Source of the DNA: Candidatus Peribacteria bacterium
GTDB lineage: Bacteria > Patescibacteriota > Gracilibacteria > BD1-5 > UBA6164
NCBI GenBank assembly: GCA_023898505.1
Contig: CP060226.1
Span: 1,178,001-1,242,000 of the forward strand
Direction: 5' to 3'
Length of the DNA: 64,000 nucleotides
Shown here: positions 31,757 to 42,125 of the stretch, piece after piece
Layout of the letters: each line of letters starts with the position of its first letter
How positions within the stretch are numbered: the first letter of the stretch is position 1
Translations under genes and position numbers: made by a program
Notes under the pieces: generated by a model
Seen by the model: only the letters and a program-made list of their open reading frames with translations
Told to the model about the DNA's origin: nothing
Databases searched by the model: none

Positions 31757-32272
31757 TTATCGAGTAGAACCTATCTGTCGTTGAAGTTTGAGATAGTGTA
31801 GTTTTAAAGTATAGAAGTTAAGAGATTGTATATGAGACCTTTGTTTTTTCGTATAAGTATCTATTGTCTGTAAGATTTGATGTACGTCATAGTTATTGAG
31901 TGGTACATGTAATCCTCTACTTGTTGATCTTTCTTTTATGGATGCAATTTCATGTATACATGCTTGGTATAGGTTCTGATCATGGAGAATATCTTCTTGA
32001 GAAGGTTCTGAATTAACTTCTTGAGGGATAATCTCTTCTACTCTATCTTGTACTTGTGTTTTGGTGGTATCTAGTAATAAATATTTTGCTCGTAAGAGTG
32101 CGACTTCTGGACTTTGTATTGCAAACATTTCCCAAGATTCTTTTGGTAGATTTGATCTATTCTCAAGTTGTGTTTCATACGCTACTTTGATTTCTTCTGG
32201 AGTAGCTCACTCTTGTAATCAGAGTAAAGTATAGGCATCATTGATGGTTCATGTATGGAGAGATGAATTCAT
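31757..32272 (-). CDS. J-domain-like protein lacking the HPD motif
   Basis: The start ATG 32272 lies upstream of three in-frame TGA codons. The N-terminus reads DAYTLLGLQEGATPEEIKVA, which matches helix I and the loop-helix II start of a DnaJ J domain (YxxLGx..GAsxeEIkkAY). The HPD tripeptide needed to stimulate Hsp70 is not seen (YETQLENRSNLPKES instead). The rest of the 171 residues is helical. It may be a J-like scaffold rather than a co-chaperone. It lies between UGA-rich unknown genes on the same strand. Confidence 0.65.
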
Positions 32273-32302
32273 AATCTATATATTAAAGTGTAAAACTATT
32301 CC

Positions 32303-33409
32303 TTAAAGATGGATGCTTCAGAGAGTGATGATTCTCTCTATTGCGAGTCTATCTCATGTCCCTGTATTCATGATAGCATCTACCATTCTTTGAATAGCCT
32401 TTCTTCGTGCTTCTATCTTATTTTGTCTTTCGCGTTCTTCATCTTCTTGAACATACCATCCGATATGCGTATATAAAAGGTGTTTAATAAGGGTATTTGT
32501 GAGGTGCGGTGCTATCATTCTTATTTCTTCTTTCATCTGGTCTTCTCAGAGTTTTTCATGTTCCCATATATATTCTAGACGAGAGATCGACTTTGCTACT
32601 TCAGGCGAAATCTCTCATATGCCTTTTGTTAAGAGGTTAAAAATTCTTATGGATGATTCTAGGTTACCGTCTATTTCAATCATTCCATCGAGTACATCAC
32701 TATCAATAATTTTTTCAAGAATCTCGGGGTTTCATCCAACTAATTTTACAATATTAGATATACATCTCTCCATATTTCATCATTCATGAATTGCTTTCTT
32801 TACTGCTGTATGCATAAACTCGACAGCGAGTTTTTTGTTTGTAAGATATACTCCGTAGTCTCAGATGATATCACTAACATCTCAGAATCTGCGGGACATA
32901 TCTATGCTTTCTAATACTGGGTATATTATTCCATCTATATCGCCTTCTCATCATGCATACATATCATTAATAACATCTTCAAGAGTATCGGGAGATATAT
33001 CACTAGTATCTTCACCATATGCAAGCTGTAGATATGATCTTAAGGTATCTCAAGTGACGGGGGATATTTGTGCATATGTTCGTATCATGCTAGCAAGAGC
33101 ATCTAGTTCATCTTGTGCATATCAATCATCCGATGAGAGGCGGATTTTTTGTATTCTCTCGTGATGTATCGCCCCATTCTCTCAAATTGACTGTATATTT
33201 TTGAGTATATCTTGATGGTATGTGTAGTTATCATTAGCTAATTCTCTTTCCTCTTGTAATCGTTTATTCCTTTCGCTATTTGGATCTTGTGCTTCTTGAG
33301 CGATACGAGCATTTTCGTCTAATTCTCTTTGAAGCGCATCTCCACCGATGTCTCTATCTCCATATCTCATAGAAGTACGGTAGTTACTATTGTTTCTCAT
33401 ATGATACAT
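32303..33409 (-). CDS. Hypothetical helical protein, UGA-rich
   Basis: A 368-residue protein from ATG 33409 (MYHMRNNSNYRTSMRYGDRD) to TAA 32303. It has around twenty TGA codons read as Gly, some in GG or GxG clusters. An acidic and amphipathic N-terminal coiled-coil-like region (RELDENARIAQEAQ...ERNKRLQEERELAND) is followed by repeated D-I/V-I-x-D-x helical units. There is no membrane segment and no motif recognised. A conserved 23-bp element lies upstream at 33431. Confidence 0.7.
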
Positions 33410-33430
33410 GTAAATGGGTAAAAAGTATTT

Positions 33431-33453
33431 CCTTTGCTTGAAGCGTTTATATA
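33431..33453 (-). repeat. Shared 23-bp upstream element, copy 1
   Basis: The plus-strand text CCTTTGCTTGAAGCGTTTATATA recurs with two mismatches at 34227-34249. Each lies 20-35 bp upstream of the start of a minus-strand UGA-rich gene (33409 and 34192). It could be a promoter or operator, or a duplicated 5' leader. Confidence 0.55.
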
Positions 33454-33634
33454 TTTAATTGAAGAATAATTCCTTGAGTATCTTTCCTATTCTTTATAAT
33501 CGATTCCGAGTTTTCTCTGATTTGAAGACTTGTTCTTGGTTCATCTACCAACTTTGAAACAGTTTCTGAATATCTTTATCTATAAAAGAAGGAGAAGAAT
33601 GTTTATTAATTAGTAGGCAATAGCTTTTTTGTAT

Positions 33635-34192
33635 TTAGTGGAGTTGTCCTTTTCTTAGTTCAATAATTTTATCTCGTAACCCGTAAGTTCTTGTTATGTA
33701 CTGTATATCCATGGACCCATCGATAACTTTTTGAATTAGGTCAGTCAATAAGTCTACAGGATAAAACATGCCGCTTCATTGAATTCATCAATCTGGCAGT
33801 GCACTAAGGTAGGTGGATAATTCCCCCCAAGTTTTTACCCAGCTTATATTTATTAGTTCTGAATTTATATCATTCCCCTTTTGAGTCATTAATTCGTTGA
33901 CTTTATCTCGTAACCCACTTGTTCTAGTTAAAGTATGGAGATGTTGTTTTCCAGAAACTACTAGTACTATAATTTCTTTTAGTTCACTCGAAGAATACCT
34001 ATATCTAGATCATTGAATTCATCCTTCAGGTAATTGGTCTAACCATTCCATAAGTTCTGAGATAGATGAGATTCTTTCAAGCAGGATATGTTCAACATCT
34101 CCTTTTGAAGACATTACTGCTTGTTCTATATCATCTTGGTGAGATATCCCAGGTACATCTCCATTTTCAAGACCTCTATTGTTATCATTCAT
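33635..34192 (-). CDS. Protein with two tandem LPxGGxQG domains
   Basis: A 185-residue protein from ATG 34192 to TAA 33635. Residues 44-107 and 117-182 are two copies of a roughly 65-residue unit. Copy 1 has ISELMEWLDQLPEGGIQG, SSSELKEIIVLVVSG and LTRTSGLRDKVNELM. Copy 2 has WGELSTYLSALPDGGIQG, DLLTDLIQKVIDG and ITRTYGLRDKIIELR. Glycines of the GGIQG turn are coded by TGA. The domain is also present once in the gene at 31086. I do not recognise it, and no catalytic residue stands out. Confidence 0.75.
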
Positions 34193-34226
34193 AATCTTAT
34201 AATTAAAATATAAATTAATTTCTTGT

Positions 34227-34249
34227 CCTTTGCTTGAGGCATTTATATA
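34227..34249 (-). repeat. Shared 23-bp upstream element, copy 2
   Basis: CCTTTGCTTGAGGCATTTATATA on the plus strand, matching 33431-33453 with two differences. It is upstream of the tandem-domain gene at 34192. Confidence 0.55.
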
Positions 34250-34343
34250 GATTTTTGACAAAATACTTTAAATATACATAAAATAGAAATATTTAACTCA
34301 TCAAAACCCTTTATATAAGCCAAAAAAAACTGCCAAAAAAACT

Positions 34344-34373
34344 TTGACAGCACCCCTATGGTTTTGATATACT
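34344..34373 (+). promoter_or_regulatory. Sigma-70-type promoter for the TrmB-like gene
   Basis: TTGACA at 34344-34349 and TATACT at 34368-34373, with an 18-base spacer. It lies 27 bases ahead of the ATG at 34401. Both hexamers are near consensus. The downstream gene encodes a transcriptional regulator, which could act on this site itself. Confidence 0.75.
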
Positions 34374-34400
34374 ATGGAGAGTAACTTCTAACTTTATTCT

Positions 34401-35210
34401 ATGGCAAATATTCAGACAACTTTGCAAGATATCGGACTCAAGGAAAATGAGATCAAGATGTATCTTGCAGCACTGTCCTTTGGGTCTCAACCAGCTTCTG
34501 TTTTATGAAAAAAGACAGGAATAGCCCGTTCGAATGCACAGTACATTTGTGGAAATCTGGTAGATAGGGGGCTACTCAGTATGGTGACGATGCCGACAGG
34601 AAATATCTATTCTCCCGAAAAACCAGAGAAAATTATTTCGATGCTTGGGAGGCAGTATGATGTACTTGATAAAAAGATACACCAAGTACAAGCGATTATG
34701 GGAGATTTGAGAAATATGATGAACCCGTATGCGAGTGTTCCAAAGGTGAAGTATTATACATGACTTGACGGGATTATAGATATGTATGAAGATGTCTTTA
34801 AAGAAGGAAAAACGATTTATGGAGCTCTGAATATGGTGGAAGATGTACACCCTGGATTTACGCAGTATCTTGAAAGAGAATATATTCCGAAAAGGGTACA
34901 ATCAGGTATTCAGGCACGATGAGTAGTGACAGATAACCCTGATACTAGGGAATACAGAAAGAATGATGAAAAGATGCATAAACGTACCCTTTTGTTACCA
35001 GAGGATCAGTATCCGTTTGAAACCTGTATTCATGTATATGCCGGGAAGGTAGCGTTTTATTCATACAGTCAGGAGGATATGTCGGGGATTATTATCCAAA
35101 ATGAAAAAATGCACGATACCATACTTTCTTTGTTAAAAGCAAGTTGGGATTATGCTCGTACACTTCCAATAAATAGTGAGTATAGACATGAGGAACTTAT
35201 TATTTCTTAG
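34401..35210 (+). CDS. TrmB-family transcriptional regulator
   Basis: A 269-residue DNA-binding protein from ATG 34401. The N-terminal winged helix (LQDIGLKENEIKMYLAALSF, then TGIARSNAQYICGNLVDRGL) is the TrmB type, common in archaea and in candidate-phyla bacteria. A C-terminal sensor or ligand domain (YTGLDGIIDMYEDVFKEGK) follows. TGA codons, including 34506 in the HTH (V-L-G-KKTG), are Gly. The stop TAG at 35208 overlaps by 11 bases with the end of the convergent UGA-rich gene at 35200. Regulated genes are not known. Confidence 0.88.
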
Positions 35211-37134
35211 GTTCAAATACTATATATGTCTTTGTAGTATCTGGCATATTTCATAGCATCTCATAAAAGAAACGTGTAATTACCTTTCATTGTGAAAATT
35301 CATTTTTGATAGTATCAAGATATCTTTTTGTATTTGCTTTTGATGTATCTAGACAAACTACAGTATAACCATCGATGTTCCCCCCTTTGGTTGCTTCGAT
35401 GATACGACTATCTGGATAATGATTCTTGTTTTTTGTAGCATATGGTCCATCTCTCTTTTTTTCTAGTTGTATAAGTGCTCAAGTACGTATTTCGCTATCT
35501 TTTGTTGGTATTCCCGTTGGATTCTGAATGGCCACATTAGAGAGTTCAGTTCCTACAAACCCTTCATAATTAATATGATATGCAAGAGCGGTATTGTTTA
35601 CCGTTGCAAGGGCATGGATATCAGCATCTGGATGTTCTGAAAAGGCAATGTGAGAGAGTACCGATCAGATACCAAAATCTCCTTGATAGGCCTCGGAAGT
35701 ATAATGACTTCCGTAATAGATAGAGTTGTTTCAAGTCTTTTTGATTTTACATATAGAAACTGGTCACTTGGTATCTTGTCCTTTTTCCATCATTTTATAA
35801 AAAGTTACATTGGGGTTACAAAGATCAGCGATAATTCCTTGAATATTTACCCAAACTGCTCCATTATCTTCTCCTGCATATGTTTCGTAGATATTTTGAT
35901 AGAGCATTTTATAGTCTCTTCCTCAGAAGATCTTAGGATTTTTATACGGAGCGTCCGACATGAGATCAATTACATCCAGCGTTTTAGGGTCTATGTCATC
36001 TTTAAATATATTTCCTCATGGAAATGTTTGTATTTCAAAAAATGGATTTTCATTAAACTCTTCCACTGTCATTGTTTTTCAGGATTTCTTTTTTTCAATA
36101 AAGGCTTTGATAAAAGCTCATGATTGTACTAGGATTGGAGAGTATCTTTCTTCTATTTGTATGTTATCTCATCGTTGTAAACTCACTAATGAGTCTTTTA
36201 TGAGTTGTTGTCATCTTTGAAGTATTACTTTTAAGAAGGTGCTTTCACTCAAATCACTTCATCTGACCTCTGATTGTAGTTCGATAAGCTTTGTATATGC
36301 ATCAAATATTTTATTGCTTTGTTCATAACTAGTCAGTTCTATGATAATATTTCATAATTCTAGACTTTGGCTACAAGCCAGAAATGTTATGAGATAGTTG
36401 TGGAAATTATTTTTTCATACTCGTTGAAGGGATTCGTAAAAACTCTTGATTTCTTTTTGGTTAGCTTCTTTTAGGTACTGTATAAGATATATGATAACTT
36501 GAATATCTAATTTTTTAAAGTCGATGATTCAAAAAACAGCATTAATGAGATTATCATTACTAGACAACAATGTAAGGGTAGATTCTATCTGTTTACATAG
36601 AGTGTGTATATCTATAATAAATGGATTTAAGTTGTCTCTGTTAATGAGTTCTTCGATACTTATAAACGGCCCCGAACCTCATACTTTTGTAAATCATTCT
36701 CCTGGAGTATATATATAATCTCTAAATTCAATTTCTGATTTTCTTCCTTTCTCATCTCATCTAATATTTTGAGTTTGTATTCTGTGAATAAGTATTGCTA
36801 TAATAGCCTTATCTTCTAGAGTTATTAACTGTCATAATCAAGTTATAAATGTTGAAAAGAATATTCTATTGACCGCCCAAGTTCCCACTTTACTATAAGT
36901 TTCTAAATCTTGTGATATGCCTGATAAAAATAATACTTGCATATCAGTATTAGAGTTTCTAAACTTGAGTTGTAAGTATTTTCTGTCTTTATTTGCCTGC
37001 CCTTCTAATCTATTTATTCTTTCACAAATCCCATCTTTACCATTACAAACATCATTAAATAATTGTTCTATTTCAGTGTTTATAAATGTGGTTGTATGAA
37101 TTTCAGCTCATGTTTCAGAGGTGTTTCAAGACAT
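35200..37134 (-). CDS. Large hypothetical protein (644 aa), UGA-rich
   Basis: The frame from ATG 37134 (TCT-TGA follows) to TAA 35200 holds 23 TGA codons read as Gly. The standard code gives only fragments below about 100 aa on this strand. The N-terminal two thirds are helical; the last third has a mixed alpha-beta look (VWVNIQGIIADLCNP, HIAFSEHPDADIHALATVNN, GYTVVCLDTSKANTKRYLD). The C-terminal part might be an enzyme domain but I cannot name it. No membrane segment is seen. It overlaps the TrmB gene end by 11 bases in convergent orientation. Confidence 0.75.
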
Positions 37135-37207
37135 AAAAATATGCTAATAATAATTTCTTATATACTAGCATATTTTTCTAAAAAAAACTAATAACTGACA
37201 TTTATAT

Positions 37208-37261
37208 GCTTCCTTTAGTAGTAAAGGAAGCTGTCCCGAGAACTCGGGACTGATGGATTAT
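37208..37261. repeat. Composite dispersed repeat, second copy
   Basis: GCTTCCTTTAG/AAAGGAAGC hairpin plus GTCCCGAGAACTCGGGAC and CTGATGGATTAT, closely matching 15239-15293. It lies in the gap upstream of the UGA-rich gene and downstream of murG. Confidence 0.7.
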
Positions 37262-37269
37262 GAATCAAA

Positions 37270-38310
37270 TTACTCTCCAATTTCTTCTTCTATCACTCTG
37301 AGCGGTTCAAAGAACCCGTCGAGATTGAGTCCAGATTTTCTGAGTTTTTTAAATTTTTGTAAGAGTCTGAAGAGATTGATTTCGAGTTGTTCTTCTTCGT
37401 CGAGGATATTGCTTCCATACTGCGCATGGAAAAACTCCGCATTTTTTTGTTGATGATTTCCTGCAGAGTTTTTTAAAGGGATGATAATGGCATGAATACC
37501 AAAATAATACATCTCCCACAATGCCGTAGATCCACCACGAGTAATCGCAATATCGATGTCTTTGAGGATACTTCCAAGACGTTTTTGTGTGATAAAATCA
37601 TGCACGAGAGTATTTGGAAATTGCTTAAATTCATCTCTAAAGTGCATATTTTTTTCTCCTAATATGATATGAAACTTGATATCTTGGAGATCAGGAAGAA
37701 TCTTTAAAAGATTTTTGAAAATTGTTGTTGAACCTTGGCTTCCTGCCATCACCATAACGGTCATTTCATCGTTTTCTTTTACTTTCAGTGTTTTGAGGTA
37801 GTCGATAAGTTCAGGATTGAGAATCGGTCCTGAGTGGATATGCTTTCTACTTCCAATGGTTTTTGGGTTGGGAAATGAGTAAAAGATTTTTGTTGCCATC
37901 TTTGCTATGAGACGATTCGAAATACCCATAACGGTATCAGACTCATGGATATAGATCTTTTTTCCGAGTATCTTAGCGGCAATACAAAGAGGGAGACTGA
38001 CATACCCTCCTTTTGAAAAGACGATATCTATCTTGTGTTTGAGGAGGTAATATATCCCTTCAAAGATCCCTGTGAGATTTTTGAGAGGTTCATAAAAATT
38101 TCTCCAGTCAAAATAACGACGAATTTTTCCCGCAGAGATATCATAAAAAGGAATCTTGTTTTTTTCTGCAATTTCTTGTTCGAGAGACCCTTCTTCTCCT
38201 ACCCAGATATATTCATAATTGTGTTCTTCTTTGAGGTAATTATAGAGGGAGAGTAGAGGAAATGTATGTCCTCCGGTTCCACCTCCAGTGAGGGCGATTT
38301 TTTTGGTCAT
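37270..38310 (-). CDS. murG: UDP-N-acetylglucosamine transferase of peptidoglycan synthesis
   Basis: MurG adds GlcNAc to lipid I to form lipid II on the cytoplasmic membrane face. The 346-aa protein has the N-terminal GGGTGGHTFPLL loop, FSKGGYVSLPLCIAAKILGK, YIHESDTVMGISNRL and the second-domain motifs MAGSQGSTTI, ITRGGSTALWE and IPLKNSAGNHQQKNAEFF. There is no UGA codon, as in other conserved core genes here. A PAP2-type phosphatase gene ends 12 bases upstream, which may recycle undecaprenyl pyrophosphate. Confidence 0.96.
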   Translation of the reverse strand: MTKKIALTGGGTGGHTFPLLSLYNYLKEEHNYEYIWVGEEGSLEQEIAEKNKIPFYDISAGKIRRYFDWRNFYEPLKNLTGIFEGIYYLLKHKIDIVFSKGGYVSLPLCIAAKILGKKIYIHESDTVMGISNRLIAKMATKIFYSFPNPKTIGSRKHIHSGPILNPELIDYLKTLKVKENDEMTVMVMAGSQGSTTIFKNLLKILPDLQDIKFHIILGEKNMHFRDEFKQFPNTLVHDFITQKRLGSILKDIDIAITRGGSTALWEMYYFGIHAIIIPLKNSAGNHQQKNAEFFHAQYGSNILDEEEQLEINLFRLLQKFKKLRKSGLNLDGFFEPLRVIEEEIGE

Positions 38311-38321
38311 TTTGTCTTAGG

Positions 38322-38903
38322 TTATAACTTAAACCATCAAGCAAGCCTGAGTATGCCTAAATTTAGTTTTTTTACAAGTTCTGTTTTTCTGAGGAGTTTA
38401 CGACTTGTATAGGCACTCATTATCCCGATAATCGTTCCTGCAAGGATGTCAAATGGCCAGTGGACTCAAGCGATAATACGTGATAGATTCATCATAATTG
38501 CCAATGGAAGAAATAGAAGGAAAAATTTCCTAAAACCAAAAAAGTAGAGACTGGTAAGAAACGCAATACTTACACTGGCATGATCAGAAGGGAAGCTTGC
38601 ATCTGGTATATGTTCAAGAAGGAGTTTTCAGGTTTGTTCAAGATAGTTCTCAGGTCTATCTATATGCACGAACTGCTGTATAAGGAGTGAGAGGCTAATG
38701 GCAATAATGGTACTATACAAGATACATAAAAGCTGTTCTTTTTGCTTCTTTTCTTTTTTAAAATTTGCATATATCCACATAGCTACAAGAAAAACTGGGA
38801 TGAGGAAAATAGGAAAGTCAGCAAAGATATAGACCCCTTTTTCTATCCAAGGGATTTGCGAAAGATTATTGAGGTATACAAGTATTTCTCTGTTTAGATC
38901 CAT
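38322..38903 (-). CDS. PAP2-family membrane phosphatase
   Basis: A 193-residue protein of about six membrane spans with the PAP2 signature: HIDRP, PSDHASVSIAFLTSLYF and SRIIAGVHWPFDILAG, giving the catalytic His residues and Asp. Three TGA codons are Gly, including the G of AGVHWPFD. Members include undecaprenyl-pyrophosphate phosphatases (BacA/PgpB-like) that recycle the lipid carrier. Co-orientation and a 12-base spacing with murG support a role in the lipid II cycle, but other lipid substrates are possible. Confidence 0.9.
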
Positions 38904-39036
38904 GTAGAGAGGTTATGGATATTTTTCATAGAGTAGTAAAATATGACCTAAAATCAAGTTTGCTATTTTTAGAATTTGAAAATCATATAAAAGTCGTATA
39001 CTAGCACAAATTTGTTTTTACTTTTAACCACCCTGT

Positions 39037-40320
39037 ATGCAAGACTTTCGTCCGATTCCTTGAACCAGTGATTATACCCCTGATTACCACAAGTATTATA
39101 CCTTTCTGAAAAAAGTGTTTCGTCACGAGTTTCGTAAAAATGGTTTTCGTAGACTTTCGACTCCAATCGTTGAAAGAACAGATATGTATGAAGAAGTATT
39201 TGGTAATGAAAAAGATAAGTATGTCTGTACATTTGATGGGTGTGGGTCACTCCGTCCAAATGCAAGTATTGGGGTGATGAGGGCCTATCTGAATGGTGAA
39301 TTTGATGATGAGATTCAACCAGTGTATTTTTACTATATGGATAGGTATTTTTCAACTCTGAAGGGAAATTTTGAAGAATTCAATAAAATAGGAGCTGATA
39401 TCATCGGGGAAAATGACCCAATTCTTGATGCCTTGCTTGTCTATTTGATGTACTCGGCACTCAAAAAGATCGAGCTTTCAGATGCTTTTGTATTGCGTAT
39501 CAATTCTATCGGAGTAGAAAAAGAGCAGCTAAAGTATATCGAAGAACTGAGAAATTTTTATGAAAATAAAAAACACTTACTGAGTCAAGAATCTCTTGAG
39601 TTGTTGGAAAAGCATCCGATGAAATTATTGGCATCATCATGAGAAGATGAGCAGATACTTGCGAAGGAAGCTCCAAGTATGCAAAAATTTCTGAAAAAAG
39701 ATTCAAAGGCCCATTATATAAAAGTGAAAGAATACCTGGATGTCCTTGGGGTAGAGTATGTAGAGGACCATACACTCATTCCAGAATATGAATATCGTAC
39801 TCATACGGTATGGCAATTTAGAGCAATAGATGATGGAGAAGTTATTTCTTGGGGAGGGAGGTATAATAAGCTGGCAAATAGGATGGGAATACAAAAAGAA
39901 ATCCCTGCTGTTGGATTTAGTTCTAAGGTGGATACTCTTATCAAGATGCTTCGAGATAAAGATATCCAGATTCGTAATAAAGATAAAATCGATTTATACT
40001 TTGTACAGCTCGGAGATGAAGCAAAAAAAGTGGTACTTCCTCTTAGTATTGCAGCTCGTGAAGCGGGAATAAATACGACCGTTTCTCTTGGGACTCCTTC
40101 GATGAAAGAACAGATGCTCAAAGCACAAAGATCAGGAGCTAATTTTGTGGTCATGGTGGGGATTATGGAGGCAAGAAATGGAGTGTTTCAAGTACGTGAT
40201 CAGATTTCTTGAACCCAAGCAGAGGTAAAAAAAGAAGTACTGATTGAGTATATTATTGATAAAATTGGAAAAGATACCTTGGATTTTTATTGTCCAGCAA
40301 GGGATTTAGTTCAGAAATAA
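39037..40320 (+). CDS. hisS: Histidyl-tRNA synthetase
   Basis: Class II synthetase charging tRNA-His. The start MQDFRPIP is followed by a TGA at 39061 as Gly in P-G-TSDYTPDYH, the conserved GTxD turn. Motif 2 is degenerate (FDGCGSLRPNASIGVMRAYL). The HisRS regions EYRTHTVWQFRAIDDG and ISWGGRYNKLANRMG are present. A C-terminal anticodon-binding domain lies at about residues 330-427. Length is 427 aa, normal. TGA codons at 39640 and 40210 are also Gly. A strong terminator follows. Confidence 0.93.
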
Positions 40321-40358
40321 GTAGTTACGTATCATTTTATATATTTGGCAAGAATACT

Positions 40359-40392
40359 CAGTGGAAAAGATTTTTCTTTTCCACTGTTTTTT
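40359..40392 (+). terminator. Rho-independent terminator after hisS
   Basis: 12-bp stem CAGTGGAAAAGA/TCTTTTCCACTG followed by TTTTTTC, 38 bases beyond the stop codon. Confidence 0.88.
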
Positions 40393-40428
40393 CTATTATA
40401 GAGCTAATATTATTGTATCTTTCTTCTT

Positions 40429-42114
40429 ATGCATCGTCTTTTTCTTTTTCTTCTTTTTTCTTCTTTTTTCTTTTCCTCAGTTACGTTTTCAGAATGAATC
40501 ACTTCTCCTGCTTTTCCAACATACTGTTATACTCAAGAATCAGTAATTTCTGCAGATTCTATGGAGATATGAACGAGTTATAAGCTCCGTATTCCCTCAT
40601 CAGATGTTGTTGTATTGCAGGGAAATATTCGTCTTCCATATCAGTATCTTTCTACTTCAAAAGATACAGTAGAGGTAGAGAGTATTATATCAGAAGGAGT
40701 TCCTCTTGATAGTACGTCTTTGGGGGATGATAATGAGCGTACAGGAGTACAAGTTGAAGTTACTGGCGAAAGAGTAATAGATGTTCAATTTGGGAAGCTA
40801 GTTTCAGGGGTAATGGTTGATTTTAAAGATATTACTCGTTACTATACAGATAGTTGGTATATATTGAAAGATGGTAGCTATGTTCTGGTTGATAAAAATC
40901 AATTACATACTTTCACTTTCTCGGAGCTACAAATTCGTCTTGAGCCACGTACTTCTTGGGGAGAGGTTCCAGTAGAGGTAGTATATATTTGAACCCTATA
41001 TTTTTATCATCCCGTTACGACGATTGTTACACAGAAAGTTACAGAAGAAAGTGTATATGTGTATAGAGATAATCGTTGTAAAAATGTTTCTATTCCTTCT
41101 GTGAATCATCAGACCTTTTCTATCGATGCTACAACACAAGAACTTTCTATTCAGTTTCAAGAAAATACAGCATATGATCCTGAAATCTCTCTTGATTCTG
41201 ATGCAGATGGAGTAAATGATAGAAGTGATAATTGTAAAGAAATAGCAAATCCGAATCAAAAAGATACCAATGCTGATGGTAAGGGGGATGTTTGTAGTGA
41301 TGATGATGCAGATGGATTTATAGGGGAGCAGGATAATTGTCCATATGTATATAATCCCGATCAAAAAGATATCAATCGTAATGGAATCGGGGATGTTTGT
41401 GAATTTGATTCCGATAAGGACGGAGTATTTGATGCTATAGATAACTGTAGGCAAACACCAAATAGTGATCAACGAGATACTGATAAGGACGGAATTGGAA
41501 ATGCTTGTGATAATTGTGAAAGTTATAATCCAACACAGCGTGATAGTAACGCAAATGGAATTGGAGATACCTGTGAGGAACAAGCACTGTATCTTGAGCA
41601 AAATGATAGCGATCATGATGGAATTATTGATTGGCAAGATAACTGTAGTATGATTGCTAACTCTGATCAAGGAGATGGTGATGCTGATGGGGTTGGAGAT
41701 GTGTGTGATAATTGTTCTTCTATTCAAAATCCAGGGCAAGAAGATATAGATGGAAATACTATTGGAGATATGTGTGAAGACAGTGATCATGATGGAGTGT
41801 TAGGGTATCTGGACAATTGTATGGTATTTGCAAATGCTGATCAAAAGGATACGGATAATGATGGGGTAGGGGATATGTGTGAAGATGATGATAGAGATGG
41901 AAAAGTATTTTCTGAAGACAACTGCCCCTATGACTATAACCGAGACCAAAGAGATACTGATAGCGACGGGATCGGAGATGTCTGCGATGAAGAGGATAAT
42001 CGCTTTATCGAATCAAATAAAATATTTTTTATCACACTTATTGTTATCGTCGTTCTCCTTTTTGGAGGAGTAATCTTTTATATGATTCGTAAACTTGGTA
42101 CTTCTAATCCTTAA
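40429..42114 (+). CDS. Surface protein with thrombospondin type-3 calcium repeats
   Basis: A 561-residue protein with a signal peptide (MHRLFLFLLFSSFFFSS), a beta-rich N-terminal domain, then about nine TSP3 repeats. Each has a D-x-D-x-D-G and D-N-C pattern (DSDADGVNDRSDNC, DTNADGKGDVC, NGIGDVC, DNDGVGDMC). A C-terminal membrane anchor (IFFITLIVIVVLLFGGVIFY) follows. Asp side chains bind Ca2+ and Cys pairs give a rigid stalk. TGA at 40498, 40576 and 40990 is Gly. The next gene starts 11 bases later. Confidence 0.9.
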
Positions 42115-42125
42115 CACTTTTTCTC

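Noticed and set aside
33410..33634. Extra short coding region between two UGA-rich genes
   Set aside because: Frames under code 25 are broken by TAG and TAA within 25 codons, and no start with good context is present.
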